A DNA stretch of 51,722 nucleotides, from contig JAEWEN010000004.1 in assembly GCA_023389275.1 (NCBI GenBank), positions 1 through 51,722 on the forward strand, written 5' to 3'. A program made the translations under genes and the position numbers. The notes under the pieces were generated by a model. It worked only from the letters and a program-made list of their open reading frames with translations, was not told the origin of the DNA and did no database searches. Below, piece by piece: positions 1 through 8,923 of this stretch; within the stretch, counting starts at the first letter, position 1; the number at the start of each line of letters is the position of its first letter. Origin of the DNA: Bacillota bacterium (lineage in GTDB: Bacteria; Bacillota; Clostridia; Clostridiales; Caloramatoraceae).

Positions 1-105
1 TTTTAATATTTATAAATTTAATAATTGATTATTGAATAATTATTTTTTTTCGTTTATGATTATATTAAAGGTATTATCTTATTACTTGTTATTTGTTATC
101 TTGTT

Positions 106-135
106 TTGATGTTCTTGTATATTTTAAAGTATAAA
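106..135 (+). promoter_or_regulatory. Putative sigma-A promoter of the molybdenum hydroxylase operon
   Basis: TTGATG at 106-111 and TATAAA at 130-135 are separated by 18 bases, and a GGAGGAG ribosome binding site follows just before the first gene. The spacing is one longer than optimal and the region is very AT-rich, so other pairings are possible. No riboswitch-like fold was recognised in the 154 bases available upstream. Confidence 0.4.
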
Positions 136-154
136 TAGATATGGAGGAGATTGA

Positions 155-937
155 ATGAATATAAACAATTATATCGTTCCAAGTACTATTGAAGAAGCTA
201 TGAAACTTGTTCAATCTGGAGGAAGAATTATCTCTGGAGGAGCATTTGTATGTATGTCTTCAGCAACTGTAGACACTGTAGTTGATCTTCAAAACCTAGG
301 ACTAAACTACATTAATGAATTTGAGGACAGAATAGAAATAGGTCCTACAACTACTTTAAGAGAAGTTGAAACTAGTGAAATATTAAACCGTAACTTTAAC
401 GGATTATTTGAAAATGCTATAGGTAGAATTCTTGGAGTACAACTTAGAAACCTAGCTACAATAGGTGGAAGCATTTGTGGTAGATATGGATTCTCAGATG
501 TTATATGCTCACTTATAGCACTAGATACTACATTAGTATTTAATAAATTTGGTGAAATAAAACTTGATGACTTTATGAATAGACCTTCAATAAAAAGAGA
601 CATCTTAACTAAGATAATCATTAAGAAAACTGGCGTTAAAGCATCATATGAAGCTATCAGAAACTCAAATGGTGACTTCCCTATGATAAGCTGTAGCGTA
701 TCTAACCTTGATGGACAATTTAAAGTTGCTGTAGGATGTAGACCACTTGCTGCTACTTTAGCTAAAGATTGTATGGAAATATTAAATAGCGGAAAAGAAT
801 TAACTGACGAAGTTATAAATGAAGCTATATCAAAAATAGACAACCTTGAATTTGGTAACAACTTAGCAGCTACTGAGGAATACAGAAGAACAGTTTCTAA
901 AGTAATAGTTAAAAGATGTTTAATGGAGGTTATTTAG
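155..937 (+). CDS. Molybdenum hydroxylase (xanthine dehydrogenase family), FAD-binding subunit
   Basis: This is the medium, FAD-binding subunit of a xanthine dehydrogenase/CO dehydrogenase-type molybdenum hydroxylase; it passes electrons from the iron-sulfur subunit to NAD or another acceptor in the cytoplasm. The 260-residue length fits the family (about 260-290). Two FAD-binding glycine motifs are visible, SGG around residues 27-29 and TIGGS at 102-106, followed by the C-terminal CO-dehydrogenase flavoprotein region. A strong GGAGGAG site supports the ATG. The next gene starts one base after the stop, so the three subunits are one operon. The substrate cannot be read from this subunit. The gene symbol is left blank because clostridial naming (xdhB, coxM, ndh-like) depends on substrate. 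Confidence 0.9.
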   Translation: MNINNYIVPSTIEEAMKLVQSGGRIISGGAFVCMSSATVDTVVDLQNLGLNYINEFEDRIEIGPTTTLREVETSEILNRNFNGLFENAIGRILGVQLRNLATIGGSICGRYGFSDVICSLIALDTTLVFNKFGEIKLDDFMNRPSIKRDILTKIIIKKTGVKASYEAIRNSNGDFPMISCSVSNLDGQFKVAVGCRPLAATLAKDCMEILNSGKELTDEVINEAISKIDNLEFGNNLAATEEYRRTVSKVIVKRCLMEVI

Positions 938-938
938 T

Positions 939-1394
939 ATGCAACAAGGTATAATTAATATAAATGGCGAAGATATATCAGTTGAATTTGAAGCAGATGA
1001 TAAGCTACTTGAACTACTTAGAAAACTTGGATATGCAAGTGTAAGAAGAGGTTGTGAAACACTTTCATGTTCTATTTGTACTATACTTCTTGATGATGTA
1101 CCTGTAAACTCATGTGCTGTTCACGTTGCTAAAGCAGTAGGTAGAAAAGTTACAACTGTTGAAGGTGTACCTGAAGAAGCTAAAAAAGTAGCACAAGCTA
1201 TGGCAGAAGTTGGGGTTGACCAATGTGGATACTGTGCACCTGGATTTGTAATGACAGTTTTAGGAATTAAAAAACAAATTGAAAATCCAACAGAAGAAAA
1301 AATCGTTAAATATCTAAGAGGACATCTTTGCAGATGCTCAGGATATGTAAGTCAACTTAGAGCTATAAAAAGATATCTTGGTATGGAGGGTTAA
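939..1394 (+). CDS. Molybdenum hydroxylase, [2Fe-2S] subunit
   Basis: This small iron-sulfur subunit carries electrons from the molybdenum centre to FAD. The plant-ferredoxin-type cluster is formed by Cys39, Cys44, Cys47 and Cys59, and the second, C-terminal [2Fe-2S] domain by Cys96, Cys99, Cys131 and Cys133 (QCGYC and LCRCSGY motifs). All eight ligands are present, so it should be functional. The usual GxCGxC context around the first cluster is changed to TLSCSIC, a mild oddity. Its 151-residue length is normal. The start lies one base after the stop of the FAD gene, with the ribosome site ATGGAGG inside that gene. Confidence 0.92.
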   Translation: MQQGIININGEDISVEFEADDKLLELLRKLGYASVRRGCETLSCSICTILLDDVPVNSCAVHVAKAVGRKVTTVEGVPEEAKKVAQAMAEVGVDQCGYCAPGFVMTVLGIKKQIENPTEEKIVKYLRGHLCRCSGYVSQLRAIKRYLGMEG

Positions 1395-1397
1395 AAT

Positions 1398-3713
1398 ATG
1401 TGCGCTATTAAAAAATCACTTCCAAAAGTAGATGCAATGGCTAATATTCTTGGAGGACATGTATATGCAGACGATGTTGCTCCAAAAGATGCTCTAATTA
1501 TAAAAATTCTTAGAAGCCCAATTGCTTTTGGTAGAATAAAAAGTATAAATAAAGAAAAAGCTGAGGCTCTTGAAGGTGTTGAATGTGTTTTAACATATAA
1601 AGATGTTCCACAAATTCCTTTTACAAGAGCAGGACAAGCATATCCAGAAGAAACACCATATGATTTCTTAATTCTTAGTGAATATGTAAGATTCATAGGT
1701 GATGATGTTGCTTTAATCGTTGCTAAAACAGAAAAAATAGCTTTAGAGGCTATGAAACTTGTAGAAGTTGAATACGAAGAGTTTGAACCAGTTCTTGATA
1801 TGGAAACTGCAATAGACCATCCATCAATTGTTCACCCAGAAGACGGAATAATTGTACATCAAGATAAAGGATATGAGCCAAAAAGAAATATAGCAGCTAA
1901 AGTTGACATTGCAAACAATGGAGACATGGAAAAAGCTTTAGCAGAATCTGATTATGTTCACTCAGGAACATACTATATACCAGCTACTAACCAAGGTATG
2001 ATGGAAACATTTAGATCATCTGCTTATATTGATGAAAGAAACAGATTAGTTGTTACATCATCAACTCAGATTCCATTCCATAACAGAAGACAAATAGCAA
2101 GATCACTTGGTATTGAAGAACACCAAGTTAGAGTTATAAAACCAAGAATAGGTGGAGGTTTTGGTGCAAAACAAAACTCAAACACTGAGTTCTATCCAGC
2201 AGTTGTTACTTGGATAACTAAAAAGCCAAGTAAAATAACATTTACAAGAGAAGAAACTTTTGAAGCTGGAAGCCCAAGACACCCAATGAAAATAGATGTT
2301 ACAATCGGATTTAACAAAGACGGTAAACTTAAAGCTATCGACATGAAAGGACTTTCTGACACAGGAGCATTTGCAGAACACGGACATGCTGTTTTCCTAC
2401 AAGTTGGTATGAAATCTATTGGTATGTACAACAAATGTGATGCTGTAAGCTTTAAAGGTAACGTTGTTTACACTAACCACTCTACTTTCGGAGCATACAG
2501 AGGATACGGTGCAACTCAAGGAGACTATGCACTTGAAAGCTGTATAGATGATGCTTGTAGAAAATATGGACTTGATCCAATTGAATTTAGAAAGAAAAAC
2601 GTTGTTCGTGAAAAAGAATTCGCTGTACCATTTGGATTCTACGGAGCTAAAGCACCAGACCACGGATATTCACTAGATAGCTGTCAATTAGTTGCTTGTA
2701 TCGAACGTGGACACGAATTAATTAAGTGGGACGAAAAATACGGTAAGAGAGAAATTTCTGCTACTAAGAGACGTGGTATGGGATTCGCTATAGGTAGACA
2801 AGGTTCAGGTATCCCAGGAGTTGACATGGCTTCTGCTATACTTAAACTTAACAACGATGGTTCATTCCAATTACTTATAGGGGCAACTGACCTAGGTACT
2901 GGTAGTGATACTATACTATCACAAATCTGTGCTGAAGAATTAACTGTTCCATTTGAAAAAATAAACGTATTCTCATCAGATACAGACTTTACTCCATATG
3001 ACTGTGGTGCTTACGCATCAAGTACAACATATGTATCAGGTAATGCTATTAAAGGAACAGCTGCTAAAATGAAAGATGAGCTTATTCGTGAAGCTGCTGC
3101 TATTCTTGAAGCTAATGAAGAAGATTTAGTTATTAAAGATGGTGCTGTAGTAAGCCAAGCTGACGACAGAAGCATTACATTTAAAGAAATTGCTCATAAG
3201 CTTGGATGTTCATGTAAGCAATTAGTAACTTCTGATTCATTTACAGGTAAAGGTTCACCAGTTCCTTACATTGCTGGATTCTGTGAAGTTGAAGTTGATA
3301 TTGAAACAGGTAAAGTTGATGTTATAGAGTATGTTGGAGTATGTGATATCGGTACTGTTATCAACCCAACTCTAGCTAGAGTACAAGCTGAAGGTGGTAT
3401 ACTTCAAGGTATTGGTATGGCTCTTTGGGAAAACGTTAAATATGACGAGAGAGGAAAACTTGTTACAAACAGCTTCCTTAAATACCCAATGCCAACAAGA
3501 GATAACTTTAAGAAAATCACTGTTGATTTTGTTGAAAGTTATGAGCCTACAGGACCATTTGGTGCTAAGTCTATAGGAGAGGTTGTTCTTAACGCTTCTG
3601 CACCAGCTATAAGATCTGCTATTAAAGATGCTGTAGGAGATATTAAGACTCTAGACCACATGCCATTTAGCCCTGATAAAGTACTAAAAGGTATAATGGA
3701 ATTAAATAAATAA
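1398..3713 (+). CDS. Molybdenum hydroxylase, molybdopterin-binding catalytic subunit
   Basis: This is the large catalytic subunit, which hydroxylates a heterocycle or aldehyde using water at a molybdenum centre. The 771 residues hold the N-terminal a/b hammerhead and the two molybdopterin-binding domains. The GGGFG cofactor loop is at 252-256, the AYRGYGATQ loop follows in the middle, and the base-catalytic glutamate is Glu728 in GAKSIGE near the C terminus. These residues argue for an active enzyme. Substrate is uncertain: purine, nicotinate or another N-heterocycle are possible from family knowledge. Cytosine-ending codons become more frequent in the second half, as in strongly expressed clostridial genes. 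No cofactor maturation gene is nearby. Confidence 0.9.
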   Translation: MCAIKKSLPKVDAMANILGGHVYADDVAPKDALIIKILRSPIAFGRIKSINKEKAEALEGVECVLTYKDVPQIPFTRAGQAYPEETPYDFLILSEYVRFIGDDVALIVAKTEKIALEAMKLVEVEYEEFEPVLDMETAIDHPSIVHPEDGIIVHQDKGYEPKRNIAAKVDIANNGDMEKALAESDYVHSGTYYIPATNQGMMETFRSSAYIDERNRLVVTSSTQIPFHNRRQIARSLGIEEHQVRVIKPRIGGGFGAKQNSNTEFYPAVVTWITKKPSKITFTREETFEAGSPRHPMKIDVTIGFNKDGKLKAIDMKGLSDTGAFAEHGHAVFLQVGMKSIGMYNKCDAVSFKGNVVYTNHSTFGAYRGYGATQGDYALESCIDDACRKYGLDPIEFRKKNVVREKEFAVPFGFYGAKAPDHGYSLDSCQLVACIERGHELIKWDEKYGKREISATKRRGMGFAIGRQGSGIPGVDMASAILKLNNDGSFQLLIGATDLGTGSDTILSQICAEELTVPFEKINVFSSDTDFTPYDCGAYASSTTYVSGNAIKGTAAKMKDELIREAAAILEANEEDLVIKDGAVVSQADDRSITFKEIAHKLGCSCKQLVTSDSFTGKGSPVPYIAGFCEVEVDIETGKVDVIEYVGVCDIGTVINPTLARVQAEGGILQGIGMALWENVKYDERGKLVTNSFLKYPMPTRDNFKKITVDFVESYEPTGPFGAKSIGEVVLNASAPAIRSAIKDAVGDIKTLDHMPFSPDKVLKGIMELNK

Positions 3714-3722
3714 TTTTAAATA

Positions 3723-3756
3723 AAAAATCTAAGGTATGTAAATACCTTAGATTTTT
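3723..3756. terminator. Bidirectional intrinsic terminator
   Basis: A 14-base perfect inverted repeat (AAAAATCTAAGGTA with its complement) encloses a six-base loop. A-rich and T-rich ends flank it, so it can end both the hydroxylase operon and the converging ThrE genes. It overlaps the stop codon of the leftward gene. Confidence 0.9.
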
Positions 3757-4205
3757 CTTTTTTTACTTTGATTAAGTTTTGTAAAAAACTGAAATGTAGC
3801 TGTAACAGTCATAAGTCCAAATGCTATAGCTCCTGCTACAGCTATTGTTTCTATTCCCTTTGAAAGAGCAAGTCCTAAATCATCTTCTACTACATATTTT
3901 ACAGTATTAAAAGCAGTTATCCCTGGAACCAAAGGATATATTCCTGCTATTGAAAAAACAGAAGCAGGTGTTTTTTTATGCCTTGCCATAATCTCACTAT
4001 AAACACCTATACCAGCAGCTCCTAAAAAAGTTGCAACAGCTGGTGAACCTGTAAGACTTTTCCCAATAACAAATAAAATCCATCCTATAGAGCCTGAAAT
4101 TCCTGCAAGGGCAAGATTTTTTCTTTCTATATTAAATAGTACAGCAGGAAAAAAACTTCCTAAAAAGGCTAATACAATCTCTATTAATCTATCTCCACTT
4201 AACAT
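3747..4205 (-). CDS. Threonine/serine exporter, ThrE C-terminal half (DUF3815/ThrE_2)
   Basis: This 152-residue protein has about four hydrophobic helices and matches the C-terminal half of actinobacterial ThrE, which in Firmicutes is a separate polypeptide. It works with the N-terminal half encoded just upstream (4217-4978) to export threonine or serine, by family inference. I chose the ATG at 4205 rather than a more upstream in-frame start because AAGGAG lies seven bases before it and the upstream extension would be Cys/Trp-rich nonsense overlapping the partner gene. The two genes are eleven bases apart and surely cotranscribed. Confidence 0.82.
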   Translation of the reverse strand: MLSGDRLIEIVLAFLGSFFPAVLFNIERKNLALAGISGSIGWILFVIGKSLTGSPAVATFLGAAGIGVYSEIMARHKKTPASVFSIAGIYPLVPGITAFNTVKYVVEDDLGLALSKGIETIAVAGAIAFGLMTVTATFQFFTKLNQSKKRKI

Positions 4206-4216
4206 ATTTTTTCTCC

Positions 4217-4978
4217 TTATATAAATGCATTTCCAATAACAAGAGTAATACCAACACCTGCACCTAATGCACAAGCAATTAGTGCAGCATCACCTATTTT
4301 TGCAAAACTAGATAGTGTATCACCACTTAAAGCATCTTTTATACCAGTTGTTATAGCAAGTCCAGGTACAAACACCATTATGGCCCCAACTATAACCTTG
4401 TCTATATTGAATCCTCCAATTGTTGCCTGAAAAAAAAGTGTCATTCCTCCAGCTAATATTCCAGCTAAGAAAAGCTGTAAAAATTCAAAAAAGCCATATC
4501 CTGATATAAATTCTTTAAGAGAAAATATAATCATGCTTATAAAAAATGCAATAAATCCGTCTAGAGGCGTTCCTCCAAACAGCCAACTATATACAAATGC
4601 ATTAAAAGATGCTGATAATATCATTATAGGACGACTAAAATAAGGAGTATTTTTTATTTTTTCTACCCTTTCTAATGCTTCATCATAATCTATTGGATTT
4701 TTTTCAAGTTCCCTTGAAAATTTATTTACAAGATCGATTTTATGAAGATCAACTTTTCTATCTTTAACTCTTCTTATTACAGTTAAAGAATGTGGATCAT
4801 ATATTTTTCCTTCCGACGATATAAATATTCCAGTTAATGTACAATAACAGTCACACTCTATACTATAACTTTTACAAACACGTTTTATAGTTTCTTCTAC
4901 TCTATATACTTCAGCTCCACTAGTAAGTAAAATTTCCCCTAGATTTAAAGCGATTTGAAGTATTTTACCTGTTTCCAT
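4217..4978 (-). CDS. Threonine/serine exporter, ThrE N-terminal half (DUF1212/ThrE_1)
   Basis: The 253-residue protein starts with the family's cytoplasmic region (GEILLTSGAEVYRVEETI, near residues 14-31). It continues with a central soluble stretch and about five membrane helices from residue 118 onward, including the glycine-rich FVPGLAITTGIKDAL segment. This is the DUF1212 half of a split ThrE-type exporter of threonine and serine, or possibly other small amino or organic acids. It is the first gene of a two-gene leftward operon with the ThrE_2 half. No dedicated regulator is adjacent. Confidence 0.85.
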   Translation of the reverse strand: METGKILQIALNLGEILLTSGAEVYRVEETIKRVCKSYSIECDCYCTLTGIFISSEGKIYDPHSLTVIRRVKDRKVDLHKIDLVNKFSRELEKNPIDYDEALERVEKIKNTPYFSRPIMILSASFNAFVYSWLFGGTPLDGFIAFFISMIIFSLKEFISGYGFFEFLQLFLAGILAGGMTLFFQATIGGFNIDKVIVGAIMVFVPGLAITTGIKDALSGDTLSSFAKIGDAALIACALGAGVGITLVIGNAFI

Positions 4979-5121
4979 AAAATCACCTTATCCCCTAAAT
5001 ATAAATTTATTTTAGTAAATGTATTTTCTCCCCTAACTATTATCCTATAAATTTTATTTTTGTAAATAGTGATTTTAGTACAAATTATTATATTTCATAT
5101 TATTTTAAACGAAATTTAAAA

Positions 5122-5160
5122 TAGGCCTACCTACATTTATTGATAAAGTAAATAGACCTA
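5122..5160 (-). terminator. Putative terminator of the degenerate ABC operon
   Basis: Read leftward, TAGGTCTATTTA pairs with a downstream arm ending AGGCCTA through about twelve pairs, three of them G-U. A short T run follows. It starts five bases after the stop of the ATPase gene. Confidence 0.5.
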
Positions 5161-5164
5161 AAAT

Positions 5165-5800
5165 TCACTCTTTTATGAATCCATTTTCTATTGTGTATAT
5201 ATTAATATTCTCATCTATATAGTCATTATTTCTCAGTCCTAGAATAACAGTTATTTTTCTTTCTTCAGTTAACTTATAAAAAATATTTATTAAATAGCTT
5301 ATATACTTTTCATCTAGATTTTTAAAAGGATCATCTATTATTAAAACCTTAGGTTTTTCCATAATAGCTTGAGCAATTAAAAGCTTTTTCTTTTCATCTT
5401 CCTCATATTCTTTAAACTTTTTATCTAATAAGTCTACAATATTTAAAATATAAAATACATCAGTTATATCATCATTGTCTAAAACACCTTTTATTGAGGA
5501 TATAACCTTTAAGTTTTTAAACCCTGTATACTCATTTATAAATCCTTCATCACTAAATGCTACTCCTAAGCTATCTAATATATTCAAATCTTTATCTTTC
5601 AAGTCACTTCCTAAAACCTTAACAGACCCATTATATTTAGTGATTATTCCTGCAATACTTTTTAAAAGCTCTTTTCTACCTGAAAAATCACTTCCTATAA
5701 TTCCATAAATACTTTTACCTTTTAAGCTTATATTTATATTATTTAAAATCTTTTTTTCATTTTCTAAAATACTTAAGTCTCTAATCTCAACTACATTCAC
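5165..5800 (-). CDS. Degenerate ABC-transporter ATPase-like protein
   Basis: The 211 residues have the overall order of an ABC ATPase, but every catalytic motif is altered. The Walker A position reads GSDFSGRKE (36-44), with Arg in place of the invariant Lys and Lys-Glu where Ser/Thr should be. The LSGGQ signature region is EEDEKK (133-138). Walker B is VLIIDDP (152-158), with Asp in place of the catalytic Glu. The H-loop histidine is replaced around Arg190 (LGLRNND). The frame is intact and charged surface residues look maintained, so it may be a non-hydrolysing ABC relative rather than a decaying gene. It follows the membrane partner by 17 bases. Confidence 0.7.
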   Translation of the reverse strand: MNVVEIRDLSILENEKKILNNINISLKGKSIYGIIGSDFSGRKELLKSIAGIITKYNGSVKVLGSDLKDKDLNILDSLGVAFSDEGFINEYTGFKNLKVISSIKGVLDNDDITDVFYILNIVDLLDKKFKEYEEDEKKKLLIAQAIMEKPKVLIIDDPFKNLDEKYISYLINIFYKLTEERKITVILGLRNNDYIDENINIYTIENGFIKE

Positions 5801-5817
5801 ATATTCCCCTCCTTTAT

Positions 5818-6621
5818 TTAATTAATTTTAGATATTTTTATTGATGAAAATGTTAAAAGTAATATTACTAAAATAATATATGCTAGTGAATAGAAAAATC
5901 CTCCATATATTTTATTTTCCACTGAATATAAGGTAAATAATGTATTCATTGAAGGAAAAATCCTTGATACAATTGTTTCATTAAATATATAAAACATCAT
6001 TTCTACTAAAATTAATCCTAAATTTAAAACTATTCCACCATAATATATTTTAAATAAACATGTTCCAATATAAAAAATAAGACCTGTTATAAAAATTCTT
6101 ATCATACACATAGTTATTGATATAGTTATACATTCTATTGGATTTAGAAAATGTTTTACACTATTAAAATTTTCACTTCCACCAATTAACAAAAATGCTC
6201 CTTGACTCCAAATATTACTAAAATCATTTAAAAATCCTGCTGAAATAAATATAAATAAAGATGTACATATAATGAAAATAATAGAAGATATAAAAATTGA
6301 TATTACAAATGATATTCCCCTTTTTTCACCTAAAGGTAGTCTTAATGTATACATATAGTTTAATTTATCTAAAAACATTCCTGATATAAAGACAATAAAT
6401 ATAATATTTAAAAAAACTCCTACAATAAAAAAATCATTAAAAAAATATAATATGTAATCGTTTGCTGTAAAAACAGTATCAAGACTTGACTCATTTACAG
6501 AAAACATAGTTGCAGTATATCCTATAATAAATGCAAGTAATGCTAAAGAAATAATAACTGTTTTTTTATAAAACATTCTTTTTATATTTTCAAAGCTTAA
6601 ACACAAACACCTTTCTAACAC
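5818..6621 (-). CDS. ABC-2-like membrane protein, partner of the degenerate ATPase
   Basis: This 267-residue protein has about six hydrophobic helices: one near residues 23-45, a second around 75-95, a pair in the middle, and two near the C terminus. That pattern is like the ABC-2 permeases that pair with small ATPases in clostridial export or resistance modules. No strong family motif is visible, so the assignment rests on topology and on its position before the ATPase-like gene. The start is a GTG at 6621, preceded by AAGGTG at good distance. Substrate is unknown. Confidence 0.6.
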   Translation of the reverse strand: MLERCLCLSFENIKRMFYKKTVIISLALLAFIIGYTATMFSVNESSLDTVFTANDYILYFFNDFFIVGVFLNIIFIVFISGMFLDKLNYMYTLRLPLGEKRGISFVISIFISSIIFIICTSLFIFISAGFLNDFSNIWSQGAFLLIGGSENFNSVKHFLNPIECITISITMCMIRIFITGLIFYIGTCLFKIYYGGIVLNLGLILVEMMFYIFNETIVSRIFPSMNTLFTLYSVENKIYGGFFYSLAYIILVILLLTFSSIKISKIN

Positions 6622-6680
6622 TTAATCACCTTCATATTTATATAGTTTCTATAGAATATACATATGATAAAATACAAAAA

Positions 6681-6712
6681 AAATACCCCCTACTAAAATT
6701 AGTAAGGGGCAA
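6681..6712 (-). terminator. Intrinsic terminator of the FAD-dependent dehydrogenase gene
   Basis: On the minus strand CCCCTTACTA and TAGTAGGGGG form a stem with one wobble pair, followed by TATTTTTTTTG. It begins next to the stop codon of the gene ending at 6716. Confidence 0.85.
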
Positions 6713-6715
6713 TAT

Positions 6716-8092
6716 TTAAAGATTTCTTGCGATCATAACTCCATTTGCACTAGCTTGCATAAGCCCTCTAGTGTGTCCAGAACCGTCTCCTCCAAAATAT
6801 AATCCTTTTATATTAGATTCAAACTTTTCATCTGTTATAACCTCATTTGAGTAGAATTTAACCTCTACTCCATATAAAAGAGTATCTTCCATAGCCATAC
6901 CATTAAATGCACCATCTAATGCTTCAAACATTTCTATTAAATCTTTTATAACTCTATATGGTAAAACTAAAGATAAATCTCCAGGATAAGCATCTACTAA
7001 AGTATATTTAACACTATTATTTTCAAGGGCTTCTTTTGTAGTTGCTTGTCCTTTTATTAAATCACCTAATCTTTGTACTATAACCTTATTTCCTGATATC
7101 ATATTAGCGTTTCTAACTATGTTTTTTCCGTAATCAATTGGTTTATCAAAAGGCTCATTAATATCAAGGGATACTAAAAGTGCAAAGTTTGTATTTTCTG
7201 TTTTTAATTCTTTTTCTTTATAACTATGTCCATTAGCTACTGCTAAATTTTCTTCATAATATTCTGTTGATACTATACCAGATGGATTTTGACAAAACGT
7301 TCTTACCTTATCATTAAATGTTTTAGTATAGTGTATTATTTTACTTTCATAAAGGTCTTTATTTATCTCACTTAAAATTTCGTCTTTTACCTCTACTCTA
7401 ACCCCTATATCAACAGCTGTACTTTTTTTATTTATACCTTTGTTTATACATTCTTTTGAAAGCCACTCTGACCCTTCTCTTCCAACTGCTACAACAACTT
7501 TATTTGAAAGGTATGTATCACCTTTTACTACTACACCTTTTGCTTTATTATCTTCTATAATAATTTCATCTACCTGTGATGAAAATCTAATATCTACTCC
7601 AAGACTAATTAATTCATCTTGCATTTTTTTGTATATATCAAATGACTTTTCTGTTCCTAAGTGTCTTAGTGGTGAATAAACAAGATTTAAATCATGTTTT
7701 GATAAGTCATTTTGGTATTCTAAAAATTTATCATACATTTCATTTGCACCATAAACAGTAGGGTCTGCTCCGTAGGATAAGTATATATTATCTACATATC
7801 CTATAACATCCATAGCTTTTTCTTCCCCTACATACTCTGCAATTCTTCCTCCAACTGCTGTTGAAAGAGTTAATTTACCATCACTAAAAGCTCCTGCACC
7901 TGAAAATCCTGTTGTTATATTACAAGGATTACATCCAACACATTTTTTAGTTTTTCTTTTAGGACAAACTCTATTTTCAAGACCTCTTCCTTTTTCAAAC
8001 ATAATTATATTAGCATCTTTATTTATTTTCTTATATTCTAAAGCAGTAAAAATCCCACATGGACCAGCTCCGATAACAATTAAATCATACAT
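6716..8092 (-). CDS. FAD-dependent dehydrogenase (COG2509 family)
   Basis: The 458-residue protein opens with the Rossmann dinucleotide motif GAGPCG (residues 8-13) and carries a cysteine-rich stretch, CPKRKTKKCVGCNPC, around residues 43-57. The FSGAGAFSDGKL segment typical of COG2509 follows, and the C terminus reads GLYFGGDGSGHTRGLMQAS, which closes the FAD site. Members are called uncharacterised FAD-dependent dehydrogenases or NAD(P)/FAD oxidoreductases; the physiological substrate is not known. It is a single-gene unit with its own terminator. Two copies of a TTCGT-N6-ACGAA-like element lie upstream (8140 and 8264) and may control it. Confidence 0.8.
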   Translation of the reverse strand: MYDLIVIGAGPCGIFTALEYKKINKDANIIMFEKGRGLENRVCPKRKTKKCVGCNPCNITTGFSGAGAFSDGKLTLSTAVGGRIAEYVGEEKAMDVIGYVDNIYLSYGADPTVYGANEMYDKFLEYQNDLSKHDLNLVYSPLRHLGTEKSFDIYKKMQDELISLGVDIRFSSQVDEIIIEDNKAKGVVVKGDTYLSNKVVVAVGREGSEWLSKECINKGINKKSTAVDIGVRVEVKDEILSEINKDLYESKIIHYTKTFNDKVRTFCQNPSGIVSTEYYEENLAVANGHSYKEKELKTENTNFALLVSLDINEPFDKPIDYGKNIVRNANMISGNKVIVQRLGDLIKGQATTKEALENNSVKYTLVDAYPGDLSLVLPYRVIKDLIEMFEALDGAFNGMAMEDTLLYGVEVKFYSNEVITDEKFESNIKGLYFGGDGSGHTRGLMQASANGVMIARNL

Positions 8093-8139
8093 ACCTTACA
8101 CCTCATATACATACATTTTTATTTTTTATATTTTTAAAT

Positions 8140-8279
8140 TTCGTTCTTATACGAATATTATTTCCTTTTTCTTGCCTACATTCATATAATATCAGAACTT
8201 TCTTCTAATGTACATAGGTATTTTGACTTTTTTCATATATTTTTCATCTATATTTTTATATATTTCGTTTATTACCGAA
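8140..8279. promoter_or_regulatory. Two related operator-like inverted repeats (8140-8155 and 8264-8279)
   Basis: The first site reads TTCGT-N6-ACGAA and the second TTCGT-N6-CCGAA; both are followed by TATTATTT and preceded by ATT or TAT. They lie 124 bases apart in the region upstream of the leftward FAD dehydrogenase gene. That suggests paired binding sites for an unidentified regulator. The 282-base intergenic stretch holds no convincing gene. Confidence 0.4.
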
Positions 8280-8329
8280 TATTATTTATATATTTATCTT
8301 TAATAATACGTTTAAATATTATGTATAAT

Positions 8330-8368
8330 AAAAGCATTCTAAAATGTGCGACTTTTTAGAATGCTTTT
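8330..8368. terminator. Bidirectional intrinsic terminator
   Basis: A perfect 15-base inverted repeat, AAAAGCATTCTAAAA and its complement, encloses a nine-base loop. It lies seven bases beyond the stop of the leftward gene at 8375, whose transcription it should end. Confidence 0.88.
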
Positions 8369-8374
8369 ATACTA

Positions 8375-8923
8375 CTATTTATTAATAAGCTCTACTAATT
8401 TAGTTTTAATGTATTCTTTTATGTCTATATTATCTATAGTTAAAATATCTTCATCTTCAAAAGATGGTTTAACTTTAAAGAAGTTAATAACAAGTGTATC
8501 TTCACTTATTATATAATCTTGCATTGAAAGTGGAGAGAATCTAACCTCAACATCTTCATATTTACACTTTCCAGCCTCATCACCAATTTCTTCAACAAGA
8601 TTGTCTATATTAAGCTGCTTTAAAGGTCTTATCATCATATTTGTATATTCAAGATCTTCAAGCATCCACATATTAAAGTTCCAAAGTCTTGCTTCACTTT
8701 TAGTTTTTTGTGAAAGCATTTCTCTATTTGTAATTGAGCTTAAAACTTTTCTAGCTCCCTCTGCACTTAGCTCCTCATCTACTTTGTAACTAAGAGTTAA
8801 GCCTTTCATATTAACTATTTCTTCTAGAAAAATGTCTGAAACCTTTTCTTTTTCACTTACAGATTGCCAAAAATATAGCATTGACTCTAGTTCTTCAAGA
8901 TTTAAATTTAATCTCTTAAGCAT
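8375..8923 (-). CDS. Conserved-looking hypothetical protein, 182 aa
   Basis: I do not recognise this protein. It is acidic, has no signal peptide or membrane helix, and appears mostly helical in its first 120 residues, with a beta-rich C-terminal part (DVEVRFSPLS, DTLVINFFKV). The start is supported by an AAGGGGG site seven bases before the ATG at 8923. It is a single gene bounded by its own terminator downstream and about 120 bases of intergenic DNA upstream. Codon use matches its neighbours and the frame is long and clean, so it is real, but no function can be given. Confidence 0.75.
   Translation of the reverse strand: MLKRLNLNLEELESMLYFWQSVSEKEKVSDIFLEEIVNMKGLTLSYKVDEELSAEGARKVLSSITNREMLSQKTKSEARLWNFNMWMLEDLEYTNMMIRPLKQLNIDNLVEEIGDEAGKCKYEDVEVRFSPLSMQDYIISEDTLVINFFKVKPSFEDEDILTIDNIDIKEYIKTKLVELINK

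Noticed and set aside
307..861. Long open frame of 184 codons opposite the FAD subunit gene
   Set aside because: It is antisense to a well-supported gene, has no ribosome site, and its composition is what mirrored clostridial codons give.
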